DNA of 64,000 bases from Glycomyces artemisiae (GCF_003002955.1 NZ_PVTJ01000004.1:310001-374000), one strand, 5' to 3'. Positions 42,525-51,566 are shown, counted from the first letter of the stretch. Notes: generated by a model from the sequence alone, not told the origin. A program made the numbers and translations.

Positions 42525-42606
42525 CCCGGTCCGCCCTTCACGGTCGGCGGCCCGCACCGGCCGCTGTGGAGTTTCGACAGCCTAGCGGGAGGCCGCCAGG
42601 AACGGC

Positions 42607-42637
42607 GAACGCCGGGCCTCGGCGAGGCCCGGCGTTC
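42607..42637 (-). terminator. tRNA-Ser terminator
   Basis: GAACGCCGGGCCTCG and its exact complement around a single G: a 31-nt near-palindrome directly 3' of the tRNA. Confidence 0.85.
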
Positions 42638-42643
42638 GGACGT

Positions 42644-42734
42644 TGGCGGTAGCGGTGGGATTTGAACCCACGGTCAGGGGTTACCCGACACTCGCTTTCG
42701 AGGCGAGCTCCTTCGGCCGCTCGGACACGCTACC
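42644..42734 (-). tRNA. tRNA-Ser(CGA)
   Basis: 91 nt including an encoded CCA. Acceptor GGTAGCG/CGCTACC with discriminator G, D-arm TCCGAGCGGCCGAAGGA, anticodon arm CTCGCCTCGAAAGCGAG (anticodon CGA), long variable arm, and T-arm GTGGGTTCAAATCCCAC. Confidence 0.95.
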
Positions 42735-42843
42735 GCCGAAAAGGTTACCGGACGCGCACGGCCGCCCGGCGGGCGGGATCGCGCGATTCAGCTCACAGGT
42801 GGTCTCCGGGAATTCATGGGATGTTTATGAGAGGCTGGGCGGC

Positions 42844-43551
42844 ATGACTGCACACATCTCCGCCGAGCCCGGCGACATCGCCGAGAGCGTCCTCCTGCCC
42901 GGGGACCCGCTGCGCGCGAAGTGGATCGCCGAGACCTTCCTCACCGACGCCGAGTGCTACACGCAGGTGCGGAACATGTTCGGGTACACCGGCACGTACA
43001 AGGGGAAGCGCGTCTCGGTCCAGGGCACGGGGATGGGCCAGCCGTCGGCGTCGATCTACACGCACGAGCTGCTCGACGTGTACGGCGTCAAGACCGTCGT
43101 CCGGGTCGGCTCCGCCGGGGCCATCCACGATGACATCGAGCTGCGGGACGTGGTCGCGGGGATCGGGGCGTCGACGAACTCGTCGATGAACCGCATCCGC
43201 TTCAACGGGGTCGTCGACTACGCGCCCGTCGCCGACTTCGGGCTGCTGCGCAGCGCCGTGGACGCGGCCGCCGCGCGGGGCGTGAACCTGCACGTGGGCC
43301 AGCTGTACTCCTCCGACACGTTCTACACGGACGCCCCGGACGTGGAGGCGAAGCTCGCCGACTACGGCATCCTCGCGATCGAGATGGAGGCCGCGGCGAT
43401 CTACACGCTCGCGGCGAAGTTCAAGGCGCGGGCGCTGGCGCTGTGCACGATCTCCGACCACATCCTCAAGGGCACGGAGCTGCCCGCGGCGGACCGGCAG
43501 GAGTCGTTCTCGGAGATGGTCGAGATCGCCCTCGACGCCGTCACCGCGTAA
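42844..43551 (+). CDS. deoD: Purine-nucleoside phosphorylase (DeoD type)
   Basis: 235-residue hexameric PNP that phosphorolyses purine (deoxy)ribonucleosides in salvage. Conserved elements: VLLPGDPLRAKWIAETFL, phosphate-binding VVRVGSAGAI, IEMEAAAIYTLAAKF (nucleoside site) and the catalytic Asp region CTISDHILKGTE. Length is exactly that of E. coli-type DeoD. ATG 42844 opens a family-typical N-terminus; GAGAGGCTGGGCGGC lies upstream. Monocistronic after tRNA-Ser, convergent with the acyltransferase gene. Confidence 0.96.
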   Translation: MTAHISAEPGDIAESVLLPGDPLRAKWIAETFLTDAECYTQVRNMFGYTGTYKGKRVSVQGTGMGQPSASIYTHELLDVYGVKTVVRVGSAGAIHDDIELRDVVAGIGASTNSSMNRIRFNGVVDYAPVADFGLLRSAVDAAAARGVNLHVGQLYSSDTFYTDAPDVEAKLADYGILAIEMEAAAIYTLAAKFKARALALCTISDHILKGTELPAADRQESFSEMVEIALDAVTA

Positions 43552-43595
43552 GCGAGGTCTTGCAGGGCCCGGTCCGCTCGGACCGGGCCTGCGCG

Positions 43596-45662
43596 CTATC
43601 CGAGGGCCGCGGCGAGCTCGGCCTCCAGGTAGGGGCCGAGGGTCGCGGCGAACGTGTTGGTCATGTGCGCGTCGTCGCGGTAGACGAGGACGTTGCCGAC
43701 GACGGGCTCGCAGGTCTCGGGGCCGCAGATCGCGTCGGTCAGGTCGATCTTGTGGACGCCGTCGGGGACGTCGAGCCCCGCGAACGCGCCCTCGTCGTAG
43801 TAGGCGTCCCGGTCGACGGCGCACTCGGGCGACTCGGGCCCGTGGAGGTCCACGCACAGCGGGATGTCGAAGCGGGGGCTCGGGGTGTCGCGGATGACGG
43901 CGACGCTCGTGCCGGTGGCGAGGAGCTGCTCGTACCGGTCGGTGTAGTCGGGGAACGTCTCGTACGCCTCGTACCCGACGCGGGAGCCGTACGTGAACAC
44001 CAGGTCGGGGGCGAGGTCGCCGATCTCGGCGACGACGGCGTCGTTCCAGGCCGCGCAGGACCGGTACCGCTCCTCGCCGAGGGCCTCCTGGCCGGTCTCG
44101 ATGATGCACGCGTTCTTCGTGTACGCCACGACGTGCCAGTGCCGCGACTCGGCCGCGGCGAGCACCGCGGGCAGCCACTGCCAGATCTTCGAGCCGCCGT
44201 ACATGACCACCGTCGCGGCGGCGTCGGCCTCGGGCGTCCCGAAGTCGCACCGGATCGGCTCGTAGCCCTCCATGGTCTGGTTGCAGTCCCCCGAGAGCGC
44301 CGGGTCGTAGTCCTCGGCGGCGTCGAGCGTCGAGGGCGCGAAGTCGAGTTCGGGGACCGCGGCGCCCTCGGCGAGGGCCGCGGCCCCGGGGTAGAGGGCC
44401 GGGTCGGCGGCGGCCTCGGCGAGGCGGGCCCGCTCGTGCGCGATGTACCAGCTCATCGACGCGCACGCGGCGAGGACGAGCGCGATGCACGCGGCCCCGA
44501 GCGCGAACGCGCCCCGCGCGGTCGACTGGCCGAGCCCCGAGGCGGGGAGGCGGACCTCGACGGCCCAGTGCGTGAGCGCGGCGAGCGCCGTGGCCGCGGC
44601 GAGGATGAGCAGGCCGCCGGTCAACGTGGCGGTGTCGCGGCCGGTCGCCGTCAGGTAGCAGACGAGGATCGGCCAGTGCCACAGGTACAGCGTGTACGAG
44701 AGCGTGCCGAGGCGCTGGAGCGGCCACGTGTTCAGCAGCAGCCCGGCGCCCTTGCCGGGCGCGGCGGTGGCGGCGACGATGACCGCGCAGGCCCCGGCGA
44801 CGGGCGCGAGCGCGGCCCAGCCGGGGAACTGGGTGGATTCGAGGAACGCGCCCGCGAACACGAGGACCGCGACGCCCGTCCAGCCGAGGGCGGCCGCGGC
44901 GAGGCGCGGGAGGCGCGCGGCCCAGCCGCGCACCGAGGGCCTGAGCGCCAGCGCGAGCAGGCCCCCGGCGGCGAACTGCCAGATGCGGGCGCGGGTGTCG
45001 AAGTACGCGTACGCCTGGTTCTCGGCGGTCTCCCACAGCGCGAACGCGAACGACGCGGCGAGCACCGCGGCGAGGACGGCGGCGACGGTGCGCATCGGCG
45101 GGAGCCCGGCGCGGCGGGCGGCCCACAGGACCAGGCCGACCAGGACCGGCCACAGCACGTAGAACTGGGTCTGGACGCCGAGGGACCAGTAGTGCTGGAC
45201 GATGCTCGCGCCGTTGTTCGAGGACAGGTAGTCCACGGAGTGCGCGGCGAGGTTCCAGTTCCCGTAGTAGAGCGCGGAGGCGGCGATGTCGCCGAGCTGC
45301 TGGCCCCAGGTGGCGCGGGGGAGCCACAGCAGCACCATGAGGACGGTGCCCGCGGCGACGACGAGCGCGGGCGGGAAGATGCGCCGCACGATGCGGGCCG
45401 CGTACGGGAGGTAGCCGAGGCCGCGCCCGGCGTCGGCGGAGCGCAGGAACCCGGCGGTGATGAAGAACCCGGACATGAGCAGGAAGATGTCGACGCCGCC
45501 GGAGACGCGGTCGAACCAGATGTGGTAGACGGCGATGACGGCGATGGCGAGGCCGCGGAGGCCGTCGATCTCGCGCAGCCGCGGCGGCCGGGCGGGCGCG
45601 GCGGCGCGTTCCGAGGCTGCCGGTTCGTCTGCCGCGGGGTCGGCGGTGGAGGTGGCGCTCAT
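43596..45662 (-). CDS. Acyltransferase-3 / SGNH fusion protein
   Basis: 688 residues. The N-terminal OafA-type acyltransferase has ~10-11 spans, with the opening REIDGLRGLAIAVIAVYHIWF, the His-containing motif, GVDIFLLMSGFFITAG and WSLGVQTQFYVLWP. A C-terminal extracytoplasmic SGNH-hydrolase-like domain starts at about residue 480. Such fusions O-acetylate cell-surface glycans. In block I the usual GDSH reads GGSK (VVMYGGSKIWQWLP): the Ser is kept, Asp and His changed; the late catalytic DxxH is present as DDAH. ATG 45662 follows GGAGACCC. Likely target: peptidoglycan or a wall polymer. Confidence 0.92.
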   Translation of the reverse strand: MSATSTADPAADEPAASERAAAPARPPRLREIDGLRGLAIAVIAVYHIWFDRVSGGVDIFLLMSGFFITAGFLRSADAGRGLGYLPYAARIVRRIFPPALVVAAGTVLMVLLWLPRATWGQQLGDIAASALYYGNWNLAAHSVDYLSSNNGASIVQHYWSLGVQTQFYVLWPVLVGLVLWAARRAGLPPMRTVAAVLAAVLAASFAFALWETAENQAYAYFDTRARIWQFAAGGLLALALRPSVRGWAARLPRLAAAALGWTGVAVLVFAGAFLESTQFPGWAALAPVAGACAVIVAATAAPGKGAGLLLNTWPLQRLGTLSYTLYLWHWPILVCYLTATGRDTATLTGGLLILAAATALAALTHWAVEVRLPASGLGQSTARGAFALGAACIALVLAACASMSWYIAHERARLAEAAADPALYPGAAALAEGAAVPELDFAPSTLDAAEDYDPALSGDCNQTMEGYEPIRCDFGTPEADAAATVVMYGGSKIWQWLPAVLAAAESRHWHVVAYTKNACIIETGQEALGEERYRSCAAWNDAVVAEIGDLAPDLVFTYGSRVGYEAYETFPDYTDRYEQLLATGTSVAVIRDTPSPRFDIPLCVDLHGPESPECAVDRDAYYDEGAFAGLDVPDGVHKIDLTDAICGPETCEPVVGNVLVYRDDAHMTNTFAATLGPYLEAELAAALG

Positions 45663-45735
45663 GGGTCTCCGGGGCGTGGCGGGGCGGTCGCTGCGGGGTG
45701 TCGCCACCGAGCGTAGAAGGCGGTTCGCGGATGCG

Positions 45736-45764
45736 TTGACACGGGGCTCCGGGCGGGACACAAT
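45736..45764 (+). promoter_or_regulatory. Sigma-70-type promoter of the accD operon
   Basis: TTGACA (45736-45741), 17-nt spacer, CACAAT (45759-45764): consensus -35 and a 4/6 -10 ending just before the operator. Confidence 0.65.
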
Positions 45765-45770
45765 AGCGAT

Positions 45771-45792
45771 GACCTTAACGATCGTTCAGGTC
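45771..45792 (+). promoter_or_regulatory. TetR-type operator of the accD operon
   Basis: 22-nt inverted repeat centred on the palindrome AACGATCGTT, with flanks GACCT/AGGTC and one mismatched pair. It covers the expected transcription start, as repressor sites of acyl-CoA-responsive TetR regulators often do. No TetR gene is in the window. Confidence 0.65.
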
Positions 45793-45818
45793 GGTGGATC
45801 GTCAAGGAGGACGTCATC

Positions 45819-47342
45819 GTGGACTTCAGCGGGGACTACCCGGCCGAACGGCAGCGCATCGAGCGCGGCGGGGCCGAGAAGTACCACCAGGCGGCGGCCG
45901 CGGCGGGCAAGTACCACGCCCGCGAGCGCATCCGCCGCCTGTGCGACCCCGACTCGTTCCGCGAGGACGCCCTCTGGGCCAACCCCGACCCGACCCTCCC
46001 CGCCGACGGCGTCGTCGTCGGGTCCGCCACAGTGCAGGGCCGGCCGGTGCGGATCGTCGCGAACGACTCCACCGTCAAGGCCGGGTCGTGGGGCGCGCGC
46101 ACCGTCGAGAAGATCATCCGCACCATCGAGGCGGCCCAGCTGGAGCAGCACCCGATCGTCTACCTCGTGGACTCCGCGGGCGCGCGCATCACCGACCAGG
46201 TGCAGCTGTTCCCCGGCCGCCGCGGCGCCGGCCGGATCTTCCACGAGCAGGTCCGCGCCTCGGGGAGGATCCCGCAGGCGTGCGCCCTGTTCGGGCCCAG
46301 CGCCGCCGGGGGCGCGTACATCCCCGCGTTCTGCGACATCGTCGCCATGGTCGACGGCAACGCGTCGATGTACCTCGGCAGCCCGCGCATGGTCGAGATG
46401 GTCACCGGCGAGAAGACCACCCTGGAGGACATGGGCGGCGCGCGCGTCCACACCGAGCTGTCGGGTGTGGGGCACTTCCTGTGCCGCAACGAGGACGAGG
46501 CCATCGCCGACGTGCGCCGCTGGCTGTCCTACCTGCCGTCGAACTGGACGCAGCCCGCGCCCGTGCGCGCGGCCCGCCCGCCGCTCCCGGTGGACCTCGC
46601 CGCGGTCGTGCCGCCGAGCGAGTCCGCGCCGTTCGACATGCACTCGTTCCTCGACGGGCTCGTCGACCAGGGGTCCGTGCTCGAAGTGCAGGCCCGGTGG
46701 GCAGGGGAGCTCATGACCGCGTTCGCGCGCCTCGACGGGCGGCCCGTCGGAGTCGTCGCCAACAACTCCGCGGTGCGCGGCGGGGTCCTGTTCTCCGACT
46801 CCGCGGACAAGGCCGCCCGGTTCGTGAACACCTGCGACGCGTTCAACGTGCCGCTGCTGTTCCTCGCCGACGTCCCCGGGTTCATGGTCGGCTCCGCCGT
46901 CGAGCACGCCGGGATCATCCGCCACGGCGCCAAGATGATCGCCGCCGTCGCCGAGGCCACCGTCCCCAAGGTCTGCGTCGTGGTCCGCAAGGCCTACGGC
47001 GCGGGGCTGTACGCGATGGCCGGGCCCGCGTTCGGGTCCGACGCCGTGCTCGCGCTGCCGACCGCGCGGATCGCCGTCATGGGCGCCGAGGCCGCCGTGA
47101 ACGCCGTGTACGCCAACAAGATCGCCGCGATCGACGACCCCGCGCAGCGGGAGCGGTTCGTCGCCGACCGCCGCGCCGAATACGAAGCCGACGTCGACCT
47201 GCGAAGGCTCGCAGGAGAACTCGTCGTCGACGACGTCCTCGCCCCCGAGGAGCTGCGCGATGACCTCATCGCGCGGTACCGCCGGCTGACCCACAAGGAC
47301 CGCCGGTTCGCCGACCGCCGACACCCGATCACACCGGTGTGA
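45819..47342 (+). CDS. Acyl-CoA carboxylase carboxyltransferase subunit beta
   Basis: 507-residue biotin-dependent carboxyltransferase (AccD/PccB/MccB class) with two crotonase-like domains. Motifs include VYLVDSAGARITDQVQLFPG, CALFGPSAAGGAYIPAFCD, VRGGVLFSDSADKAARFV, PLLFLADVPGFMVG and KAYGAGLYAMAG. It carboxylates an acyl-CoA; pairing with an acyl-CoA dehydrogenase 13 nt downstream resembles branched-chain or methylcrotonyl/geranyl-CoA pathways and mycobacterial accD2-fadE13. The biotin-carboxylase subunit is not in the window. GTG 45819 follows AAGGAGGACGTCATC, the strongest RBS seen here. Confidence 0.92.
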   Translation: MDFSGDYPAERQRIERGGAEKYHQAAAAAGKYHARERIRRLCDPDSFREDALWANPDPTLPADGVVVGSATVQGRPVRIVANDSTVKAGSWGARTVEKIIRTIEAAQLEQHPIVYLVDSAGARITDQVQLFPGRRGAGRIFHEQVRASGRIPQACALFGPSAAGGAYIPAFCDIVAMVDGNASMYLGSPRMVEMVTGEKTTLEDMGGARVHTELSGVGHFLCRNEDEAIADVRRWLSYLPSNWTQPAPVRAARPPLPVDLAAVVPPSESAPFDMHSFLDGLVDQGSVLEVQARWAGELMTAFARLDGRPVGVVANNSAVRGGVLFSDSADKAARFVNTCDAFNVPLLFLADVPGFMVGSAVEHAGIIRHGAKMIAAVAEATVPKVCVVVRKAYGAGLYAMAGPAFGSDAVLALPTARIAVMGAEAAVNAVYANKIAAIDDPAQRERFVADRRAEYEADVDLRRLAGELVVDDVLAPEELRDDLIARYRRLTHKDRRFADRRHPITPV

Positions 47343-47355
47343 ACAGGAGCCAGCA

Positions 47356-48483
47356 ATGAAACTCGACATCGAGCAGACCGAATTCGCCGCCGCCGTGCGC
47401 GCCTACGCCCAGGAGCAGATCCGCCCCGTCATCGGCGACTTCTACGAGCGCGGCGAGTTCCCGATCGAACTCGTCCGGGGCCTCGGCAAGCTCGGCGTCC
47501 TCGGGGTGACCCTCCCCGAGGAGCACGGCGGCGCCGGGATGGGCCTGTTCATGCTCGGCCTCGCACTGGAGGAGATCGCCCGCGTCGACGCGTCCGTCGC
47601 GGTCACCGTCGAGGCGTCGGTGACCCTCGGCGCCGAGGCCATCGCCAAGTTCGGTACCCCTGCGCAGCAGGCGAAGTGGCTGCCGAACCTCGCCGCCGGG
47701 CAGGGTCTCGTCGCGTTCGCGCTCACCGAGCCGGGCGGCGGCACCGACGCCGGGCACACCGACACCAAGGCCCGCCTGGAGGACGGCGAGTGGGTCGTCG
47801 ACGGCGCGAAGTGCTTCATCACGAACGCGGGCACCGCGATGACCGACCTCGTCATCGCCACCGCGCAGACCGGACCCGGCGAGGTCTCGTGCATCGCCGT
47901 CGAACCGGGCACGCCCGGCCTGGAGATCGGGCCCGAGTACTCCAAAGTGGGCTGGCGGGCCTCCGACACGCGGCCCGTGTACTTCGACAATTGCCGCGTC
48001 CCGGAGGCGAACCTCATCGGGCAGCGGGGGCGCGGATTCGTGCAGTTCCTCGAACTGCTCGACTCCGGGCGCGTCGCCATCGCGGCGCTCGCCACCGGCT
48101 CCGCGCAGGGGTGCCTGGACGAGGCGCTCGCGCACGCGAAGGAGCGGCAGGCGTTCGGGCGGCCCATCGGCGAGAACCAGGCGATCGCGTTCATGCTCGC
48201 GGACATGAAGCTCCGCGCGCACACCTCCCGCCTGGCGTGGCAGGACGCGGCGCTCAAGGCCGAGGCCGGGGAGCCGTTCGGCACTGACGCGGCGCTCGCG
48301 AAGCTGCACGCGTCGCTCGCGGCGGTGGACAACGCGCGGGACGCGACGCAGATCTTCGGCGGGTACGGGTTCATGAACGAGACGCCGGTGGCGCGGGCCT
48401 GGCGCGACGCGAAGGTCCTGGAGATCGGCGAGGGCACCAACGAGGTCCAGCGGATGCTCATCGCGAGGTCCCTGGGGCTGTAG
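47356..48483 (+). CDS. Acyl-CoA dehydrogenase
   Basis: 375-residue FAD enzyme of the acyl-CoA dehydrogenase family: ALEEIARVDASVAVTVE (N-domain), FALTEPGGGTDAGHTDTKA (FAD/substrate loop), KCFITNAGTA, and the C-terminal RDAKVLEIGEGTNEVQRMLIAR with the catalytic-Glu/hinge region. It oxidises an acyl-CoA to the 2-enoyl thioester, passing electrons to ETF. Operon partner of the carboxyltransferase (13-nt gap, CAGGAGCC before ATG 47356). Chain specificity (isovaleryl, 2-methylbutyryl or citronellyl-type) cannot be set from sequence alone. Confidence 0.94.
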   Translation: MKLDIEQTEFAAAVRAYAQEQIRPVIGDFYERGEFPIELVRGLGKLGVLGVTLPEEHGGAGMGLFMLGLALEEIARVDASVAVTVEASVTLGAEAIAKFGTPAQQAKWLPNLAAGQGLVAFALTEPGGGTDAGHTDTKARLEDGEWVVDGAKCFITNAGTAMTDLVIATAQTGPGEVSCIAVEPGTPGLEIGPEYSKVGWRASDTRPVYFDNCRVPEANLIGQRGRGFVQFLELLDSGRVAIAALATGSAQGCLDEALAHAKERQAFGRPIGENQAIAFMLADMKLRAHTSRLAWQDAALKAEAGEPFGTDAALAKLHASLAAVDNARDATQIFGGYGFMNETPVARAWRDAKVLEIGEGTNEVQRMLIARSLGL

Positions 48484-48677
48484 GGGTTCGGGGCGTCGGC
48501 CGGGGCCCCGGCCGCCGCCTGAGAGTTTACTGAAAACTTCAACTAAAGGTCTTGAGTTTCCGCCCCGAATCGTGACAAGCTCGGCTCTTCGGCAGTAGCG
48601 TTGCCGCCGCGGCCCGAAACCTCCCCAGGCTCGCAGGCTGCCGCGGGGGACGGGCCGCATGGACAAGGAGCTCAGAC

Positions 48678-49160
48678 ATGACCGACAGCAAGACCGGTAG
48701 CGACCTCGCGCGGCGGGTCATCGCCTCGCGGCGCGGGTTGATGTGCGGCCTGGCCGGGCTCGGGGCCGCCGGGGCCCTGGCCGCGTGCGGGACCGCCGAG
48801 CCGTCCGACGACTCGACGACGTCCGGTTCGGACGCGACGACCGGCGGTTCGAGCGACGGGTCGTCCAGCGGCGCGGGCGGCGACGCGCTCGCGGCGACCG
48901 CCGACGTCCCCGAGGGCGGCGGGATCGTCGTCCAGGACACCGTGATCGTGCAGCCCGCGGCCGACGAGTTCCTCGCGTTCTCGGCCGCGTGCCCCCACAT
49001 GGGGACGATCGTGAACCCGCCGGACGCCGCCGGCGACATCATCTGCCCCAACCACGGCTCGACGTTCTCCCTCGAAGGGGAGCTGGAGAAGGGCCCGGCC
49101 GAGACCGGCCTGACCCCGGTGGACATCAACGTCGAGGACGGCCAGATCTTCCTCGCCTAG
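48678..49160 (+). CDS. Rieske [2Fe-2S] lipoprotein
   Basis: 160 residues. A Tat-like N-terminus SRRGLM with hydrophobic core runs to a lipobox LAAC (about residue 37), then a Ser/Gly-rich linker. A C-terminal Rieske domain follows with both cluster motifs CPHMGT and CPNHGSTF. It is an exported electron-transfer or sensor protein; the Tat motif would allow cluster insertion before export. AAGGAGCTCAGAC precedes ATG 48678. No bc1 partner is adjacent, so it is not the cytochrome bc1 subunit. Confidence 0.92.
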   Translation: MTDSKTGSDLARRVIASRRGLMCGLAGLGAAGALAACGTAEPSDDSTTSGSDATTGGSSDGSSSGAGGDALAATADVPEGGGIVVQDTVIVQPAADEFLAFSAACPHMGTIVNPPDAAGDIICPNHGSTFSLEGELEKGPAETGLTPVDINVEDGQIFLA

Positions 49161-49172
49161 CAGGGCGGGACG

Positions 49173-49206
49173 AAGCGGCCGGGAAGCGAGTGCTTCCCGG
49201 CCGCTT
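49173..49206. terminator. Bidirectional terminator
   Basis: Perfect 15-bp stem AAGCGGCCGGGAAGC with a GAGT loop between the Rieske and DUF3151 genes. Confidence 0.85.
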
Positions 49207-49218
49207 CTCGCTCCGCTG

Positions 49219-49626
49219 CTAGGTCAGTGCGTCGGCCGCGGCCGGGTCCGAGTCGCGCAGGAACTGGGCGCAGCGGGCGGCCTCGTCGGCCTCGCCGATC
49301 GCGGCGGCCGCGCGGGACAGCTGGTGCAGGGACTTGAGGAACCCGCGGTTGGGCTTGTGCTCCCAGGGGATCGGGCCGTGCCCCTTCCAGCCGCTGCGGC
49401 GCAGCTGGTCGAGCCCCCGGTGGTACCCGGTGCGCGCGAAGGCGTAGGCGGTGACGTCGTCGCCCGACTCCAGGGCGTTCTTCGCCAGCCGCGCCCACGC
49501 GGCGCAGAACCACGGGAACTGGCGGACGGTGTCCTCGGGCGTGTGCGCGTCGAGGTACGTCCGGGCCTCGGTGTCCTCGGGCAGCAGCGTCGCCGGAGGC
49601 TGTGACATCAGATTCTGCGGAGCCAA
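49219..49626 (-). CDS. DUF3151 family protein
   Basis: 135-residue actinobacteria-specific protein with the diagnostic AYAFARTGYHRGLDQLRRSGWKG block and PNRGFL; function unknown. The start is probably TTG 49626 (APQNLMSQPPATLLPED follows, as in relatives), with GAGG eight bases upstream; an internal ATG at 49608 would lose the conserved N-terminus. It sits 14 nt downstream... of nothing on its strand but its start abuts the nhaA 3' end at 49641, so it is likely read from the same transcript as nhaA. Confidence 0.88.
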   Translation of the reverse strand: MAPQNLMSQPPATLLPEDTEARTYLDAHTPEDTVRQFPWFCAAWARLAKNALESGDDVTAYAFARTGYHRGLDQLRRSGWKGHGPIPWEHKPNRGFLKSLHQLSRAAAAIGEADEAARCAQFLRDSDPAAADALT

Positions 49627-49640
49627 TTCGGGTCCTCACT

Positions 49641-51074
49641 CTAGGGTCGAGTCGCTCGTGAAAAGCAGTGGGCCAAGCCTAACCCCGCCTCGCGGGCGTC
49701 CTCCAGCTCCGGGTCGGCGTCGTCCTCCTGCGCCGTGCGGGGCGCCGTGAAGTGCACGGCGACGCCCCCGACCAGGGCCGCGGCGATCGACGCGGTGAGG
49801 ACGCCGATCTTGGCCTCGTACGCCAGGACCGGGTCGCCGCCGTAGAACGCCAGTTCGGCGATGAACAGGGCCACGGTGAACCCGATGCCCGCGACGGCGG
49901 CGATCGCGGTGAGCAGCGGCCAGGAGGTCCCCCGCGGCATCCGGCCCAGGCCGAGCTTCACGACCAGCCACGTCACGAGCGTGATGCCCAGGGTCTTGCC
50001 GAGGACGAGGCCGAGCACGATCCCGAGCGTCACCGTGGACCCGAACGCGGCGGCGACGAGGTCGGAGGAGAGCGGCACGCCCGCGTTGGCGAGCGCGAAC
50101 AGCGGCAGGACCACGAAGGAGGAGAACCGGTGGTTCTGGTGCTGGAGCCGGGCCGCGGGCGGCTGCGCGTCCCGGGTGAGCTTGACGAGGCGCTCGGTCT
50201 CTTCGAGGGTGAGGCCGTCCTTGGCGAGCTCCTGGGCCTCGTCGTGGGCGACGGCCGGGTCGAGGAGCGGCCGGGCGGCGATGATGAGGCCCATGACGAC
50301 CCCGGCGATGGTGGCGTGGACGCCGGACTGGAGCATCGCGACCCACAGCAGGACCCCGATGACGAGGTACACGGCCGGGGACCACACGTTGAGCAGGCGC
50401 ATGAGGACCGCGAGGGCGACCAGGGCGGCGGCGGCGATGAGCCATTCGGTGGCGAGGTCGTCGGTGTAGAACACGGCGATGACGGCGATCGCGCCGAGGT
50501 CGTCGACGATCGCGAGCGTGAGCAGGAAGATCCGGGCCGCGGAGGGGATGCGGGAGCCGAAGAGCGCGAGGACGCCGACGGCGAACGCGATGTCGGTGGC
50601 CATGGGGATGCCCCAGCCGTGGGCGCCGTCGCCGCCCGAGTTCAGGGACGCGTAGATGAGCGCCGGGACGGCCATGCCGCCGACGGCCGCGGCGATCGGC
50701 GGGACGGCGTTGCGGGGGCTGGCGAGCTCCCCGGAGACGATCTCCTGCTTGATCTCCAGGCCGACGACGAAGAAGAACACGGCCATGAGGCCGTCGTTGA
50801 TCCAGTCCTTGAGGGTGTGGTGGAGGCTGAAGTCCCCGAACGTGAACGTGATGTCCAGGCCCCACACCGCCTCGTAGGACCCGGACCAGGGCGAGTTCGC
50901 CCAGAGCATGGCGAGCACGGCGCAGACGACGAGGACGACGCCCGCGGCGGGCTCGATCTTGAGGAACTCCGCGGCGGGGCGGCCGACGTAGCGGGCGATG
51001 GGGCGGCGCGAGTAGAGGAACGCGGGGCGGTTCCTCCAGATGTCGGACTTCCAGGGCTCCTCGGGCAGTGTCAT
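49641..51074 (-). CDS. nhaA: Na+/H+ antiporter NhaA
   Basis: 477-residue NhaA with about 12 spans. The family core is complete: FFFVVGLEIKQEIVSGEL, GWGIPMATDIAFAVGVLALFG (ion-binding and pH-sensor region), LTLAIVDDLGAIAVIAVFY with the paired Asp, and a Lys-containing late span (LVLGKTLGI). It expels Na+ in exchange for protons. Hydrophilic N- and C-terminal tails are longer than in E. coli (388). ATG 51074 precedes EEPWKSDIW; the upstream RBS is not obvious. Downstream is the DUF3151 gene. Confidence 0.95.
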   Translation of the reverse strand: MTLPEEPWKSDIWRNRPAFLYSRRPIARYVGRPAAEFLKIEPAAGVVLVVCAVLAMLWANSPWSGSYEAVWGLDITFTFGDFSLHHTLKDWINDGLMAVFFFVVGLEIKQEIVSGELASPRNAVPPIAAAVGGMAVPALIYASLNSGGDGAHGWGIPMATDIAFAVGVLALFGSRIPSAARIFLLTLAIVDDLGAIAVIAVFYTDDLATEWLIAAAALVALAVLMRLLNVWSPAVYLVIGVLLWVAMLQSGVHATIAGVVMGLIIAARPLLDPAVAHDEAQELAKDGLTLEETERLVKLTRDAQPPAARLQHQNHRFSSFVVLPLFALANAGVPLSSDLVAAAFGSTVTLGIVLGLVLGKTLGITLVTWLVVKLGLGRMPRGTSWPLLTAIAAVAGIGFTVALFIAELAFYGGDPVLAYEAKIGVLTASIAAALVGGVAVHFTAPRTAQEDDADPELEDAREAGLGLAHCFSRATRP

Positions 51075-51146
51075 GCGCCAGAGCCTATCCGGGCGGCCAG
51101 GAAGTCACCGGGTGCTACCGAACAGTGACGGCATCGGGCCGGTGCG

Positions 51147-51566
51147 TCAGGCGGCGGCGCGGCAGTCGGGGCACAGGCCCCGGTAGGTGACGGCGGCGCT
51201 GGTGACGGTGAAGCCGTGGCGCTCGTCGCCGGGGAGCCACTCGATGGGGTCGGCGACGGCGTGGACGTCTTTCATGAGGCCGCAGCCGTCGCAGATGAGG
51301 TGGTGGTGGTCGTGGTCGGCGTTCGGGTCGTACCGCTTGGACCGGCCCTGGAGGGACAGCTCGATGACCTCGCCGAGGGCGACCATCTCGTTCAGGGTGT
51401 TGTAGACCGTGGCGCGGGAGATCTCGGGCATGCGCTCGCAGGCGCGTTCGAGGACCTCGTCGGCCGTGTAGTGCACGTGGGAACCTTCGAGGGTCTCGGC
51501 GATGACGCGTCGCTGAGGGGTGATGCGCCAGTTGTGGCGCCGCAGTCGGGTTACCAGGTCGCTCAT
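51147..51566 (-). CDS. Fur-family metal or peroxide regulator
   Basis: 139 residues: winged-helix N-terminal half (RHNWRITPQRRVIAETLE, ISRATVYNTLNEMV) and a metal-binding C-terminal half with DHDHHHLICDGCG and a terminal CPDC forming the structural zinc site. Actinobacterial Fur paralogues control iron, zinc, nickel or peroxide genes; sequence alone does not choose, though it is not next to katG as FurA/CatR usually is. An iron-box-like palindrome lies about 100 nt upstream. ATG 51566 has GAGAGAAC before it. Confidence 0.93.
   Translation of the reverse strand: MSDLVTRLRRHNWRITPQRRVIAETLEGSHVHYTADEVLERACERMPEISRATVYNTLNEMVALGEVIELSLQGRSKRYDPNADHDHHHLICDGCGLMKDVHAVADPIEWLPGDERHGFTVTSAAVTYRGLCPDCRAAA

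Noticed and set aside
43443-45716. 757-codon open frame on the plus strand
   Set aside because: Shadow of the acyltransferase gene; Arg/Gly/Glu-rich without a ribosome-binding site.
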